Below are positions 25,056 through 37,117 of a stretch of 64,000 bases of DNA, in pieces. The notes under the pieces were generated by a model, which saw nothing but the letters and a program-made list of their open reading frames with translations, had not been told where the DNA came from and ran no database searches. Made by a program: the position numbers and the translations under genes. Numbering within the stretch: position 1 is the stretch's first letter; every line of letters starts with the position of its first letter. The DNA comes from Rattus norvegicus (lineage: Eukaryota > Chordata > Mammalia > Rodentia > Muridae), in NCBI RefSeq assembly GCF_036323735.1, contig NC_086034.1:28737439-28801438 (forward strand), read 5' to 3'.

Positions 25056-25320
25056 TCAGTGGTTCTCGACCTTCCTAATACCTGACTCTTTCATAGTGTG
25101 TGATGTGTGATACAAAGTATAACTATAGTTCTAATTATATGTGTGCATAAAAACATAGCAAAATATTTGCTTCCTCCTAGTAGGAAGATCTATTGTGAAT
25201 AGTTTGTGTTCTGGCTTTTATACAGAGGACAGCTCATGTTATGGTGACCCCAACCACAAAACTACTTTTGTTGCTACTTCATAATTGCAAATTCACTACT
25301 GTTGAAAACGATGATATAAA
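25056..25320 (+). mobile_element. URR1-like hAT-type DNA transposon relic, split by an insertion
   Basis: GTGGTTCTCGACCTTCCTAA at the left and CTCATGTTATGGTGACCCC, TTGTTGCTACTTCATAATTG and ATGATATAAATATCTG at the right match the short rodent URR1 element. Between them lies a foreign segment (25095-25228) that copies the window at 23872-24030. It has no transposase. Confidence 0.65.
25095..25228 (+). repeat. Inserted copy of the 23872-24030 segment inside URR1
   Basis: This is a direct repeat of the upstream segment with a ~27-bp internal deletion and scattered substitutions. It interrupts the URR1-like sequence. No A-tail or obvious target-site duplication was found around it. Confidence 0.8.
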
Positions 25321-26231
25321 TATCTGTTTTTAAATTGTCTTAGACAAACCCTGGAAAAGGGTCATTTGCCCCTCCCCACCTCGCCCAAGAGCGTTCATGA
25401 TTCATGAGTCACAGGTATAGATGGTTTTGGTTTTCTTATTAATGTAGTGGTATAGCCAGAGGCAGGTATTATAAGAAGCAAAATCCCCTGGAAAATTGTT
25501 GAGATGCAAAAAGATAATTTTTGAGTGTCCTCGTGTTCACATATATTTGTTCAAATAACTCCCACAGTTGATTGGATTTGAAGTGTCACTCTTTAAGAAA
25601 AATATGTTAACTGACTGCATTACACCCAGTTCAGACTAGTGTCTAAGCCTTAAGGGGACTCCAAGCCAAAGGAGGCCCATTTAAAGTGGAGCTATTATTC
25701 TGAAAGTTGTAAAACCATAATACAAGGAAAGGTAACTTGTATCGATATAATAAAGTTCAGGGTGTGAACACTAGCAAGGGATTCTAAGATTATAGATGGA
25801 GAAGAACATGTGGTTAATGGTGGAAAACAATAAGGGGGTTGAATTATTTTAGAACACTTTTCTCCAGATTCTGACACCAAATTATTTCTTTTATATGGAC
25901 TGTAAGAGCTGACTGCCCCTCCCTGTTTCCCAACAGAGGTAACAGAGTCTTAAGTAGTAAGCTTGAGTCGGGCTTACTACACACATTTTTAATAACTTTT
26001 CTCTAACATACAATCATCTTTGAAGGGGTAATTCTAAATCCCCCTCTGGGGATGTGACAATAATTAATAATTATTTAACATAGTGTTAGAATAATTTTTC
26101 CATGTCTCTTGATACAAACTTGATGAATAGCTGTAAGAGAAGAAAGAGATGAATGGCTGATTAATTTCTACTCAGATACTTAAAATTAGCTTTTGGTTAT
26201 TTTTAAATCCCCATGCCTAGTAAAAATGTGA
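25321..26231. other. Anonymous intergenic sequence
   Basis: I recognise nothing in this stretch. Confidence 0.4.
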
Positions 26232-26274
26232 TATGTATGTATATATATATGTATATATATATATATATATATAT
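26232..26274. repeat. (AT)n microsatellite
   Basis: 43 bp of AT dinucleotides with GTAT interruptions. Confidence 0.93.
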
Positions 26275-26639
26275 CATTTATCTGGAGAAAGCAGGATTGA
26301 AAGTGAGTCACTGAACTCAAAAACTGAAGTGAGAGAAAACTAAAAAGGCATTTTTCTGTGTCATGTATGTAGGAAGCAACATCCTTTGTTAAAATATGAT
26401 CGCTTGGTCCTGGAAAGGCACATTTAAAGAGGTTACTAAACACATTGCGGCTCTAGGGACACTTGGAAAGACAAGATCTTCATAGTTGGCAATGTCTCCA
26501 GAAAAACAAAGTTTGCCAACTTACTATTAATTCGGGTCAAATTACTCTTAAACTACCAATAATTTTCCCTCTTCTGTACATGTGTGTGCACACAAATATG
26601 CACATCTCCAACTGAGCTGGAACTACTGAATCTTTTTTA

Positions 26640-26895
26640 GACATGGCATGGAGATGTGGGGACACAGCTCCATGGGTAATAAAATTTGCTTTGTAAGCCT
26701 GAGGCCTAAATTTTAATCCCCAGTCTCCCCTTCCCCCAAAAGCCAGATATGCCCATTGTATCTATAAACTCAGTGTTGCAGTGGAGGGATCAAATGTGTT
26801 CTCAATACTGACAGTAAGCCAGTTCAGCCAAAACAAAGAGCCTTTGCTCAGTGAGAGATATCCCCCTCCACACACCCAACACAGACAAAAAAGAC
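26640..26895 (+). repeat. B4/ID-related SINE relic
   Basis: GGGGACACAGCTCCATGGGT, TTTGCTTTGTAAGCCTGAGG and TTTTAATCCCCAG align with the ID-like head of B4. AAAGCCAGATATGCC and a weakly B1-like part follow, and it ends in an A-rich stretch. Confidence 0.6.
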
Positions 26896-26941
26896 ATTAA
26901 AATGAAATAAATACAGCAGGGTCTCTCCTCTTAAAACAAAA

Positions 26942-26942
<1 letters not shown>

Positions 26943-26984
<42 letters not shown>
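26943..26984. repeat. (TG)21 microsatellite
   Basis: A pure 42-bp TG tract, followed by degenerate TG/CA-rich sequence to about 27083. Confidence 0.96.
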
Positions 26985-26985
<1 letters not shown>

Positions 26986-27440
26986 CTATGCCTGAGCATG
27001 TGTGTGCATGCACCTGCACAAGTGTATGTATGTGCACACAAATGTGGGGGGGTGTGTAGTGGTAGTGTGTATGTGTGTGCATCTGTATCCCGCTCTCCAT
27101 TTCTAGTTTACTTCATTCTTATGAACTTAGATTCTGCCACTCCTTCAAAAAGGATTTAACTAAGACACAATATGCAAAATAAAATGTTGCATTACCTATC
27201 TTTGCCACTCAATGTACTTACCAGAAAGAAACATGCAGACTGAACAGAGTGTACTTATGTAGGAACACACAAAGACATTGTAACAACAATTAATGAAAAA
27301 TAGGCTACTAGTTTTAAAAGCAGCATGGAGCGGTAAGTGGGAACATTTGAAGAAAGAAAAAAAAGGGGGAACGAAGTAACTATATGAAAATCTCAAAAAA
27401 TAACCAAATAATTAAAAGTCAACCCTTTCCTTTCAACCAT

Positions 27441-27560
27441 GCCTGGAGCTCTGCTGTAATCCTAGCACTCAAGCTGGGCCAAGAGTACAGGAGTCAAAGG
27501 CAGCTGTTAGTTGCACAGTGATTCCAAGCCAGGCCTGAAGTATGTAAGAACATCTCCAAA
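27441..27560 (+). repeat. B1-like SINE relic
   Basis: CATGCCTGGAGCTCTGCTGT, AATCCTAGCACTCAAGCTGG, GGAGTCAAAGGCAGC and CCAAGCCAGGCCTGA follow the order of B1 landmarks (TAATCCCAGCACTC, AGGCCAGCCTG) in plus orientation, with heavy divergence. Confidence 0.6.
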
Positions 27561-27631
27561 CAGAGAAATACGTCACAGGTAAACAAAAATCCCACTGTCT
27601 TCTTTTTCATGATTTTTACATTGAGTTTCAT

Positions 27632-27634
<3 letters not shown>

Positions 27635-27667
<33 letters not shown>
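27635..27667. repeat. (CA)n microsatellite
   Basis: A 33-bp CA tract. Confidence 0.94.
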
Positions 27668-27668
<1 letters not shown>

Positions 27669-27669
<1 letters not shown>

Positions 27670-28064
27670 ACACACACATGTGCATATGTGTATGTTATTC
27701 CCTCCTATCTCCAGGCTCTCTTCTTTATTCCTAATCCAACAAAATCTCTTGCCTTTCTTCAAAGCTCAAAATGCTTCTCTTTTCTGAGTACTTAAATTAC
27801 TGCGTATGACTTGCATACAAGTACAGTATGCATATATACACACACGAAGAGAGAGATTAAGAGAGAGGGCTTCTCAGTCTCCCTAGAGATATAGTGTCGA
27901 GTCTGGACATAAACATCTGCTCTTATTCTTTTGTTTGCATTCATGTGCCTCCTAAATCCTACATTCCTTTTCTCAGTCATTGTATGGTCTCAAGTTTTAT
28001 CATAGTTTTTGAAAGTTTCATGTATTGCTATACTATCTTACCCCTCCCTTGATCAACTCTTTTT
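27669..28064. other. Anonymous intergenic sequence
   Basis: No gene or clear dispersed repeat is recognised. Confidence 0.4.
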
Positions 28065-29015
28065 CTTTTTGCACTTTTTTTTACTTATTCACTTTACATC
28101 ATCCTCTCTGCCCCCTTGTAGTTACTCCCTTCCATAATCCTCCCCCCATCCCGCTTCCCCTTCTCCTCTAAGTGGGTGGGAACCTCTGGATATTACCCCA
28201 CCCTGGTACTTCAAGTTTCTGTGTGGTTAGGCACTTCCTCTTCCACTGAGGCCAAACAAGGCAGTCCAGCTAGAAGAACACATCCGATATACAAGCAGCG
28301 GCTTTTGGGATAGCCCTCTGCTCCAATTGTTAAGGACCCACATGAAGCTACACATATGATACATAGGAACGGGGAGGCCTAGGTCCAGCTCACATATATT
28401 CATTAGTTGATGGTTCCGCTATGAGAGCCCCAATTAGCTGATTCTGTTGCTCTTCCTGTGGAGTTACTGTCCCCCTCAGGGTGGCAGACAATTCATTTCT
28501 TAGCAGCTCTCAACTGCAACATGTCGTCTAGGATGGGCCTTGTGAAATTCCCCACTCCCACCTTTGTCTGTCATGACAAACATATTGTTGAGATTCATGG
28601 GTGCAGCTTTTCTATCACATATAGAGGACACGCCCTGCCCTTCTAGCTTCTTACAATCTGTCTTCCTCATCTTCCATTATGTCCCCCAGCTTTGGGTGTG
28701 GGGGTTGAGTTGTAGATCTTTCAGTGAGGTTTGGGTGTGTGTGCTCAGTTTAGACCTATCAGTGTGTTTGCCCATCCCATGTTGACTGCATCTCCCTTTT
28801 ACTTCTCTCTTTTCACTTTCCAGGCTTCCTTGGTTATTGTGGGTGATATACTAACTACATTTACGATTTGGAACTACCGTCCACAAGTAAGAGAGATAAG
28901 TGTCTCTTCTGGCCTGGGTTACCCCATTCAGTATATTCTACACATTTACTTGCAAATTGCATGATTTCATTTTTCTTTACAGCTGAATAGGGGTATTGTA
29001 TATGTACCACATTTA
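28065..29015 (-). mobile_element. Older (Lx-type) L1 3' end, minus orientation
   Basis: The T-run at 28073-28081 and the C-rich block CCCCATCCCGCTTCCCCTTC are the reverse complement of an old rodent L1 3' end. Near 28960-29010, GCAAATTGCATGATTTCA, AGCTGAATAGGGG and TATGTACCACATTT match the terminal ORF2 codons. The bases after 29013 (ACAGATTCAGTGCAGTCCAC) resemble ORF2 in the opposite sense, so a short 5' inversion is possible. Confidence 0.7.
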
Positions 29016-30192
29016 CAGATTCAGTGCAGTCCACAAACCTAAAGCAATTTCAGCTCTTCCTTATAAATTACTTCTGCAAAACCTTCCCTGGCCTATTAAA
29101 ATTGCAGCCTATTGTTGAGTGGCATGAGGATGTGTATTTTGATCTACTGTTGTCACTGTGGCTTTTTGTAAAGTTGGAGAAAGCCCCAGCAGATACTCTG
29201 TTGGAGAACTCTGCAATTGCTTGCTAAGTAAGGTTGCACATCAGCCATTAAAAGTACTTTCTTCTCGAGACATTGCATTTTGGATAGAGAGCAATCCTTG
29301 TCACACATCCATTGTTGAATGCACATGTCTTACTACCTGTTTTCACACCCTATCTTTCTGGCATCTATATCAGAATCACATTTACCTTTCTTGATTCTTT
29401 AATATAAACACTTTTCAGGGCATTTTAGGGTCTCTGTGTATGTGCCTCCATAGCCCCCATTGCACATAAGGGTCTTCTTCCAGTTTTCCCAGTTAAAGCT
29501 TACTCAAGTTTCAACTCATAGTAAGATCCTTTCTTTCAGGAAACATTCTCTGGCCTTCTGTCCCAATAATTCTACACTTGTTGCCCATTACACACAACCT
29601 GACACAATGCGTGACTGAATACTACTGTTACACTTTAACAACTCATGATGGCTGTACTGACTGCAAACCTCTTGAAAGTGGAGATATTAGCATTTTCCCA
29701 ATTGCTTCTCCAATGTGTACAGCAGTAGCTAGCTATCAGTTGCTGATCTATGGTTAGCAAAAGTTAAATTTAAGATGCCAAGGATTACACATAGAAAACT
29801 GGCCAAATTATTGTTGCTCGTTCACATGTATTCCCAATTAAAAGGAACAGAAGAAAATAAATCCCTCTAGTTAATAAGCAAACATGTTTTTAAGTCACAC
29901 TAAGTACAATAATCAGTCTGATGAAGGGGTGTGTGTCAAAGATTGGAAAATGTTATTGAAGCGTCTTCTCAAGCTGCTAAATCAACTTGACTAATGAAAT
30001 TACAGTTTAATTTAGCACTGACAAAACCATATTCATATCAAACATACCCATTAATCAAACACTAAAATAATCATTCAGTTCAATAGTATTAGCCAACACT
30101 AGAGTTGATCTTGACAAAAATTTTGAATGCAGCTTAGTGTGATTTGGAGATACATTTGATAATATTTTTCTAAGTATTCAATGACACTGACT
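29016..30192. other. Anonymous sequence with a possible L2 relic
   Basis: The part around 29540-29745 (CTCTGGCCTTCTGTCCC ... CTGCAAACCTCTTGAAAGTG) faintly resembles an ancient L2 3' end in plus orientation. The rest is unrecognised. Confidence 0.35.
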
Positions 30193-30244
30193 TGTGTGTG
30201 TGTGTGTGTGTGTGTGTGCGTGCACGCGCACGCGCGTGCATGTG
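30193..30244. repeat. (TG)n with alternating GC-rich extension
   Basis: A TG run passes into GCGTGCACGCGCACGCGCGT, giving about 50 bp of nearly strict purine/pyrimidine alternation. Confidence 0.95.
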
Positions 30245-30799
30245 AATGTTTAGATAAGATCAATATTAATATCAGCAGAAGAGACTTTGAACACCTTTTA
30301 CCAAAGAAGTTTAAAGTTTTAGAACATGATAAAAATTCAACTTTCACTCTTTCAGAAAGTTAATCTGTCACATAAAGAAAAAGTGAAAACAATTAAAATT
30401 GAATAACTACTTGGAATGAAAGCTTTCAATGTATTTCATATAATTATGATTTCTGTGATTTCTCCCAATATTTGATGAATCAATAGGAAAGTAGTATAAA
30501 ATTAAGCCTATAACTATATTATATATATTTACGAAAATTTGGGTATATATGCCTATGCACACCATTATATGAGGAAAACTGCAAATTAAAGTTTGTGTGT
30601 CACAAAATGAAACATAAAATTGACTTCTGCAGAAAATAGAATACCTAGAAGTATGATCAATTTAACTGAAATCTTCTTAGAATTGAAATATACCAATAAG
30701 TGGTACATTATAAAATGCATATTCAAAAAAGAAAGCCTAGTGAATATTCGAGTAATAATCAATTAAAAAGAACATTTTAAAAATCACTCCATTTGTAAG
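30245..30799. other. Anonymous AT-rich sequence
   Basis: No gene or repeat is recognised. Confidence 0.4.
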
Positions 30800-31968
30800 A
30801 TCAGGTCGATGAGATGGGCTAAGAGTCTACAATAAGAGATAGTTGGAATTAGAGAACATGGGGGGGAGGGCAATATAGAAATCTAATGGAAAGAAAACTT
30901 CCTTGAATCTACAAGTATGACCTTGGTGAGGACTCCTAGTAATAGAGGATATGGAATCTGAACTGGCCATCTTTGTATCAAGGCTAGGCTTCCATTGATT
31001 GGCTGGGGTTGTATTTGGTTGAATTGTTGTTCTAGAGGGTCTCATAGGGAGTCCCAAACTAACAAGGTTGATGCTAAGGAAGAGGGTCACTCTCGAAAAA
31101 CTGACAGCAGGGATCTATTGCTGAATACAACATCTACATAGCTCACTTAATAAAGATAGGTTGAACTGACAACGATGCACAACTTGTGAGGGTGGCCACC
31201 CACTGTCTGGTTTAACTTGAGGTCCCTATCACAAGAGAGAGCTGATGCCCTACACTGCCTGGATAGCCAGGAATAGGAGAACAGATAACCCAGAGACCTG
31301 GGGTAGAACAAACATTACCCATCTGAAGGAAACAAAATGATCCAAAATGATAATCTGTAAACTCATAGGTTGGTATCTTGTCCAGTCGTCATTAGAGAGG
31401 CTTGCTCCAGCTGTAGATGGGAACAGATGCAGGGCCCCATAGCCAGAAATTATGCAGAGAGTCTCAATTGGAGGTCTCTATTGGGTTCCTACCCTTGATG
31501 CTTGAGGAAACTCAATGGAAAGGGGGAAAGAAATGTAAGAGTCAGAGAGGATGGGGGACATCAGGAGAACATGGCCCACTGAATTGACTAAGTAGGGTTC
31601 ATAGGAGCATACAAAGACTGAAGCATCAAGCATGGGGCCTGCAAGGGTCTGCATCTTGTGGTTTTTGTGGGATTCCTAACAATTTGAATGGCTGTGTCTC
31701 TTACATTTTGAATTCTCTTGTGACTCTTTCTCTCCTATTGTGTCACCTTGTCCAGCCTCAATATGAAAGCTTTTGCCTTCTCTTAGGTATCTTCATTTGT
31801 GATATTTGGTTGTTATCTCTTGGAGACCTGCACCTTTCTGAAGGCAAACAAAGGAGGAGTGAGTGTAGGGGAGAAAGGAGACAGTAGTTGTGGGAGGTGA
31901 AAAGAGTGGAGCAGGAAATGGTGGTCAGGATATATTGTGTGGGAGAGAATCTATTAATTTTTTCCTTC
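30800..31968 (+). mobile_element. Lx-type L1 3' UTR, plus orientation
   Basis: Successive phrases match the older rodent L1 3' UTR in sense order: TAGAGGATATGGAATCTGAA, GGCCATCTTTGTATCAAGGC, GTCTCAATTGGAGGTCTCTA, GGAGAACATGGCCCACTGAA, TTGTCCAGCCTCAATATGA, GTTATCTCTTGGAGACCTGC and AAGGCAAACAAAGGAGGAGT. It ends near GAGAGAATCTATTAA. There is no ORF2 sequence, so it is a ~1.15-kb 5'-truncated copy. Its tail meets the tail of the next element head-on. Confidence 0.8.
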
Positions 31969-32746
31969 TTTTTATTTAATCTTTTTTTGACACTCCAGAT
32001 TATAATCTCCTCCTGGTCCACCCTCCGACTGACACATTCCATACCTCTTCTCCACTCCCTGTTTTCATGAGGATGTCCCTACCCTCCCCCCCTCACCGCA
32101 CTCCTCCCCAGTGAGACCTCTAAACTCCCTGGGGCCTCCAGTCTCTTTATGGTTAGGTGCACCTTCTCTGACTGAACCCAGACCCAGCAGTCCTCTGCTG
32201 TGTATATGTTAGAGGCCACATATCAACTGGTGTAATATGCTGGCTGACTGGTGGTCCAGTATCTGAAAGATCTCAGGGGTCCAGCTTAATTGACACTGCT
32301 AGTCCTTCTAGAGGGTCGCCCTTCTCCTCAACTTCTTCCAGTTTTTCCCAAATTCAACCATAGGGATCAGTAGCTTCTGTTCATTGGTATGTGCACAAAT
32401 CTGCATCTGACTTTCAGATGCTTGTTGGGTCTTTTGGAGGGCAGTTATGATAGCTTCCTTTTGTGAACACCCTATGGCCTCAGTAACAGTTTCAGGCCTT
32501 AGGGCCTCTCCTTGAGCTGGATCCTGCTTTGGGCCTGTTGCTGGACATTCTTTTCCCTAGGCTCCTCTTCATTTCTGTCCTTGCAGCTCTTTTAGACAGG
32601 AACAATTACAGGTCAGAATTTTGACTGTGGAATGTCTACCTCACTTGATGCCCTGTCTTTCTGCTGGAGGTGAGCTCTACAAGTTCCCTCTCCCCACTGC
32701 AGGGCATTTCATCTGAGGTCCCTCCCTTTGAGTCCTGAGAGTCCTC

Positions 32747-35215
32747 AATTCTCAGGTCTCTGAGTTTTGCCTGCAAAACTCAGGATGTCTTTCGTGTTAA
32801 CAGCTGAGTAGTATTCCATTGTGTTAAGAATGGATACATTTTCTGTGTCCATTCTTCTGTCATGGGAAATCTGGGTCGTTTCCAGCTTCTGGCTACCACA
32901 AATAAGGCCACTACGAACATTGTGGAACATGTGCCCATGTGGCATGGTGGGGCACCTTTTGGGTATATGTCCAAGAGTGGTATTGCTGGACCTTCAGGTA
33001 GATCCATTTCTAATTTTCTGAGGAATCTCCAGATTGATTTCCAGAGTGGTTGTACCAGTTTGCAATCCCATCCGCAATGGAGGAATGTTGGTCTTTCTCC
33101 ACATCCTTGCCAACATATTTTGTCATCTGAGGTATTGATCTTAGCCAATCTGACTGGTGTAAGGTGCAATTTCAGGGTCATTTTGATTTGCATTTCTCTG
33201 ATCACTAAGGATTTTGAACATTTTTAGGTGCTTCTCAGCCATTTTAGATTCCTCTGTTGTGAATTCACAGTTTAGTTCTATACCCCATATTTTGATTGGG
33301 TTGTTCAAATTTTTGCTGGTTAGCTTCTTGAGTATTTTATATCTTTTGGATATTAACCCTCTATCCAATGTGGGGTTGTTGAAGTTTTTTCCCAATCTGT
33401 AGGTTGCTGATCTGTTTTATTGACTGTGTCCTTTGACTTACAGAAGCTTTCCAGTTTCATTCAGTCCCATTTGCCAGTTTTTGATCTTAGAGCATGAGCC
33501 ATTGGAGTTCTGTTTAGGAAATTTCCCTCTGTGCCAATGAGTTCAAGGTTCTTTCCCACTTTCTCTTCTGTTAGAGTCAGTGTATCTGGTTTTATGTTGA
33601 GGTTCTTGATCCACTTGGAATTGAGCTTTGTGCAAGGTGCCAAATATGGGTCTACTATAATTTTTCTACATACAGACAGCCAGTTAGACCAGCATCATTT
33701 ATTGTAAGTGCTTTCTTTTTTCCATTGTATATTTTTGGCTTCTTTGTCAAAGATCAAGTGCATAAGTATGTGGTTTTATTTCTGGGTTTTCAATTTTATT
33801 CTATTGATCAACCTGTCTCTCTTTGTAATGATACCATGCAGCTTTTATCACTATTGCTCTATAATAAAGCTTGAGATAAGGAATGGTGATTCCCCCAGAC
33901 ATTCTTTTTTTGTTAAGAATTGTTTTTGCTATTCTGTTATTTTGCCTTTCCAGATAAATTTGAGAAATGCTCATTCCATGTCTTTGAAGAATTGTGTTGG
34001 GATTTTGATGGGGATTACATGGACTTTGTAGATTGCTTTTGATAGAATGGCCATTTTACTATGTTAATTCTGCCAATCCATGAGCATGGGAGATCGCTCC
34101 ATTTTGTGAGATCTTCACTGATTTCTTTCTTGAGAAGTTTGAAGTTATTGTCATACAGATCGTTCACTTGTTTGGTTAGAGTTACCCCAAGATATTTTAT
34201 ATTATTTGTGGCTATCATGAAAGGAGTTGTTTTTTTAATTTCTTTCTCAGCCTATTTATCCTTTGTATAAAGGAAGGCTATTTATTTATTTGAGATAACT
34301 TTATATCAAGCCACTTTGCTCAAGTTGTTTATCAGCTGGAGAGGTTCTCTGGTAGAATTTTTGAAGTTGCTTATGTTTACTATCATACCAAATGCAAAAA
34401 GATACCTTTATTTCTTCTTTGCCAATTTGTATCCCCTTGATCTCTTTTTGTTGTCTTATTGTTCTAGCTAACTCTTTGAGTACTAAATTGAATAGATATG
34501 GGGAGAGTCAGCATCCTTGTCTTGTCCCCAATTTCCGTGAGATTGCTTCAAGTATCTCTTCTTTTAATTTGATATTGGTTGTTGGTTCACTGTAAATTGC
34601 TTTTATTATGTTTAGATATGGTCCTTGAATTCCTGATCTCTCCAATACTTTTAATATGAAGGGGTGTTATATTTTGTCAATGATTTTTTGGAATCTAAGG
34701 AGATGATCATGTAATTATTTTCTTTGAGTTTGTTTATATAGTGGATTATGTTAGTGGATTTTCGTATATTGATTCAAGCTTGCATCCCTGGGATGAAGCC
34801 GAATTGATCATGGTGAATGATGGTTTTGATGTGTTCTTGGATTGGTTTGCAAGAATTTTATTGAGTATCTTTGCATCGATATTCATAAGCAAGATTGCGT
34901 GGAAGTTCTCTTTTTTGGTTGGGTCCTTGTGTGGTTTAGGTTTCAGAGTAATTGAGGCTTCATAGAATGAATTTAGTAGTGTTCCTTCTGTTTCTATTTT
35001 ATGGAATAGTTTGAGAATATTGGTATTGAGTCTTCTTTGAAGGTCTGGTAGAATTCTGCACTAAATCCATCTGGCCCTGGGCTTTCTTTGGTTGGAAAGT
35101 TTTTAATGACTTCTTCTATTTCCTTATGGGATATGGGTCTTTTTAGATAGTTTACATGTTCTTGATTTAAATTTGGTATGTGGTATCTCTCTTGAAAACC
35201 ATCTATTTCATTGAG
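32747..35215 (-). pseudogene. L1 ORF2 3' portion (RT to C-terminus), decayed
   Basis: Minus-strand translation gives ORF2 pieces in several frames: NNIKYLGVTLTKQVNDLYD near 34200, RTPMAHALRSKTGKWD near 33500, then MIREMQIKMTLKLHLTPVRL near 33200, and TMEYYSA near 32830. The RT catalytic region lies around 34370-34420 but is degraded. Multiple frameshifts and stops show a long-dead copy, clearly more diverged than the three young L1s. Confidence 0.88.
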
Positions 35216-36440
35216 ATTTAAACAACAGTGATCTGTCTTTAATGTCTCTCAATATTAATGGACTCAACTGAACTATAAAAAGACATAAGCTAACAGACTG
35301 GATATGCAAACAAGATCACACATACAAGAAACACACCTCAATAAAAAAGGCAGAGACCATAACAGAGTAACCGGATGGCAAAAGGTCTTCCAAGCAAATG
35401 GTCCCAAGAAACAAGCTGGAGTTGCCATCCTAATATCTTTAGATATTATAGACTTTCAAACAAAAGTTATCAAGTGTGATGAGGAAGGATATTTCATATT
35501 CATCAAATGGAAAATGCACCAAGAGAATGTCTCAATTCTGAACATCTATGCCCCAAATGCAAAGACACCCACATTCATAAAAGAAATTCTGCTAAAGCTC
35601 AAAACATACATTGAACCCTACACAATAATAGTGGGAGACTTCAATGCCCCACTCTCACCAATGGACAGGTCATTGAAACAGAAACTAAAGAGAGATAAGT
35701 GAAACTAATAGAGGTTATGAACAAAATGGATTCAACAGATATCTACAAAACATTTCATCATAAAACAAAAGAATATGCCTTCTTCTCAGCACCTCATAGT
35801 ACCTTCTTCAAAATCAACCATAAAATAGTTCACAAAACAACCCTCAACTGACATAAGAAGATTGAAATAATCCCATGCATTTTATCAGATCACCATTGCC
35901 TAAGGCTGGGCTTCAATAACAAAACAACATAAAAATGCAATAGCAAAAACAACATAAAGCCTATATACGTGGGGAAACTGAACAACTCTCTAATCAATGA
36001 TAATTTGGTTAGAGAAAAAATAAAGAAATTAAAGACTTCCTGGAATTTAATGAAAATATTGACACATCGGACCCAAATTTATGGGACACAATGAAAGCAG
36101 TGCTAAGAGGAAAATTCACAGCACTAGGTGCCCTGGTAAAGAAACTGGAGCAATCTTACATTACCAACTTAACACCACACCTGAGAGCTCTAGAACAAAA
36201 AGAAGCAAACACACCTAAGAGAAGTAAACAAACTGACGGGCAGAAATCAACCACATAGAAACAAAGAGAACAATACAAAGAATCAACAAGCTAAAAGCTG
36301 GTTCTTTGAGAAAATCAACAAGATAGATAAACCCCTAGCCAAACTAAAGAGCCCAGAGGCAGTATCCAAATTAACAAAAAAAGAAATGAAAAGGAAGACA
36401 TAACAACCGAAATGGAGGAAATTAAAAAAATCAGCATATC
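35216..36440 (+). pseudogene. L1 ORF2 5' portion (endonuclease and linker), inverted and decayed
   Basis: Plus-strand translation begins SLMSLNINGLN and contains QETHL (35310), QANGPKKQAGVAILIS, LNIYAPNAKTPT, IIVGDFNAPLSPMDRS (35623) and SDHH.L (35888), which are endonuclease landmarks. The linker follows (EQKEANTPKRS, KSWFFEKINKIDKPLA) to about 36430. Stops at several positions, including just after LKRDK at 35700, break the frame. Confidence 0.88.
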
Positions 36441-37049
36441 CTAAACAAAAGAATTTAAGGTTTTTAAGAAGAAAAATGTCATTCCATTTGCAATCACAAA
36501 TAAGCATTAATATATAAGTACATATTAATAAATTAATAAATGTAAAAGCTCTTCTAATTTACTGACAAAAGGAACATATAATTAAAAAATAAATCCTGTT
36601 TAGAGGACACACAAGTTTTTGCAAGATTTATCTTTTCATAGGCACTGATCAAAGTTCCATAAGGCTGCCTTTAAAAATCTTACACAAAAATTCTTAAGTG
36701 TCAGTGCAGCAGTGAAGATCTAGAAAAAAACTAAACTTTAAGTCAAATAAATTGAAGGACCACATCTATGCCCTATATTAAAATAATTAGGAAATTTGTC
36801 CACTAGATATTTACTGCATGCCATGCAGGATATATTATTCATGCATGACCCTATTGCTATTGAAAAGGATGTTATTGTTTTCTGATTTTATTACTATGGC
36901 TATTTGTTAATGAGTAAGTGGATGGATGTTCAGAGAAATGTTCCTAATAAGTATCACTAGGGTATAAAGCAGAACTAAAATGTAACACTTAGTTCATACA
37001 TTTTAAGAGGATTCAACAAAATCAAGAAACCAAGAGAATATGTATATGA

Positions 37050-37050
<1 letters not shown>
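36441..37050. other. Anonymous intergenic sequence
   Basis: No gene or repeat is recognised between the inverted L1 and the CT/CA tract. Confidence 0.4.

Positions 37051-37116
<66 letters not shown>
37051..37116. repeat. Compound (CT)n(CA)n microsatellite
   Basis: A CT tract to 37085 passes into a CA tract to 37116. Confidence 0.96.

Positions 37117-37117
<1 letters not shown>

Larger units (their letters stand above)
31981..36440 (-). mobile_element. Older L1 with 5' inversion (twin-priming structure)
   Basis: The T-rich tail at 31981-31992 and 3' UTR to 32746 precede ORF2 sequence read on the minus strand up to 35215. At 35216 the strand switches, and 35216-36440 reads as plus-strand ORF2 from just after its start codon. 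The outer end of the inverted piece (EEIKKI at ~36430) and the first codons of the non-inverted piece (LNEIDGF at ~35210) are adjacent in a normal ORF2, about a dozen codons apart. That is the signature of twin-primed reverse transcription. Both parts carry many stops and frameshifts. Confidence 0.9.
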
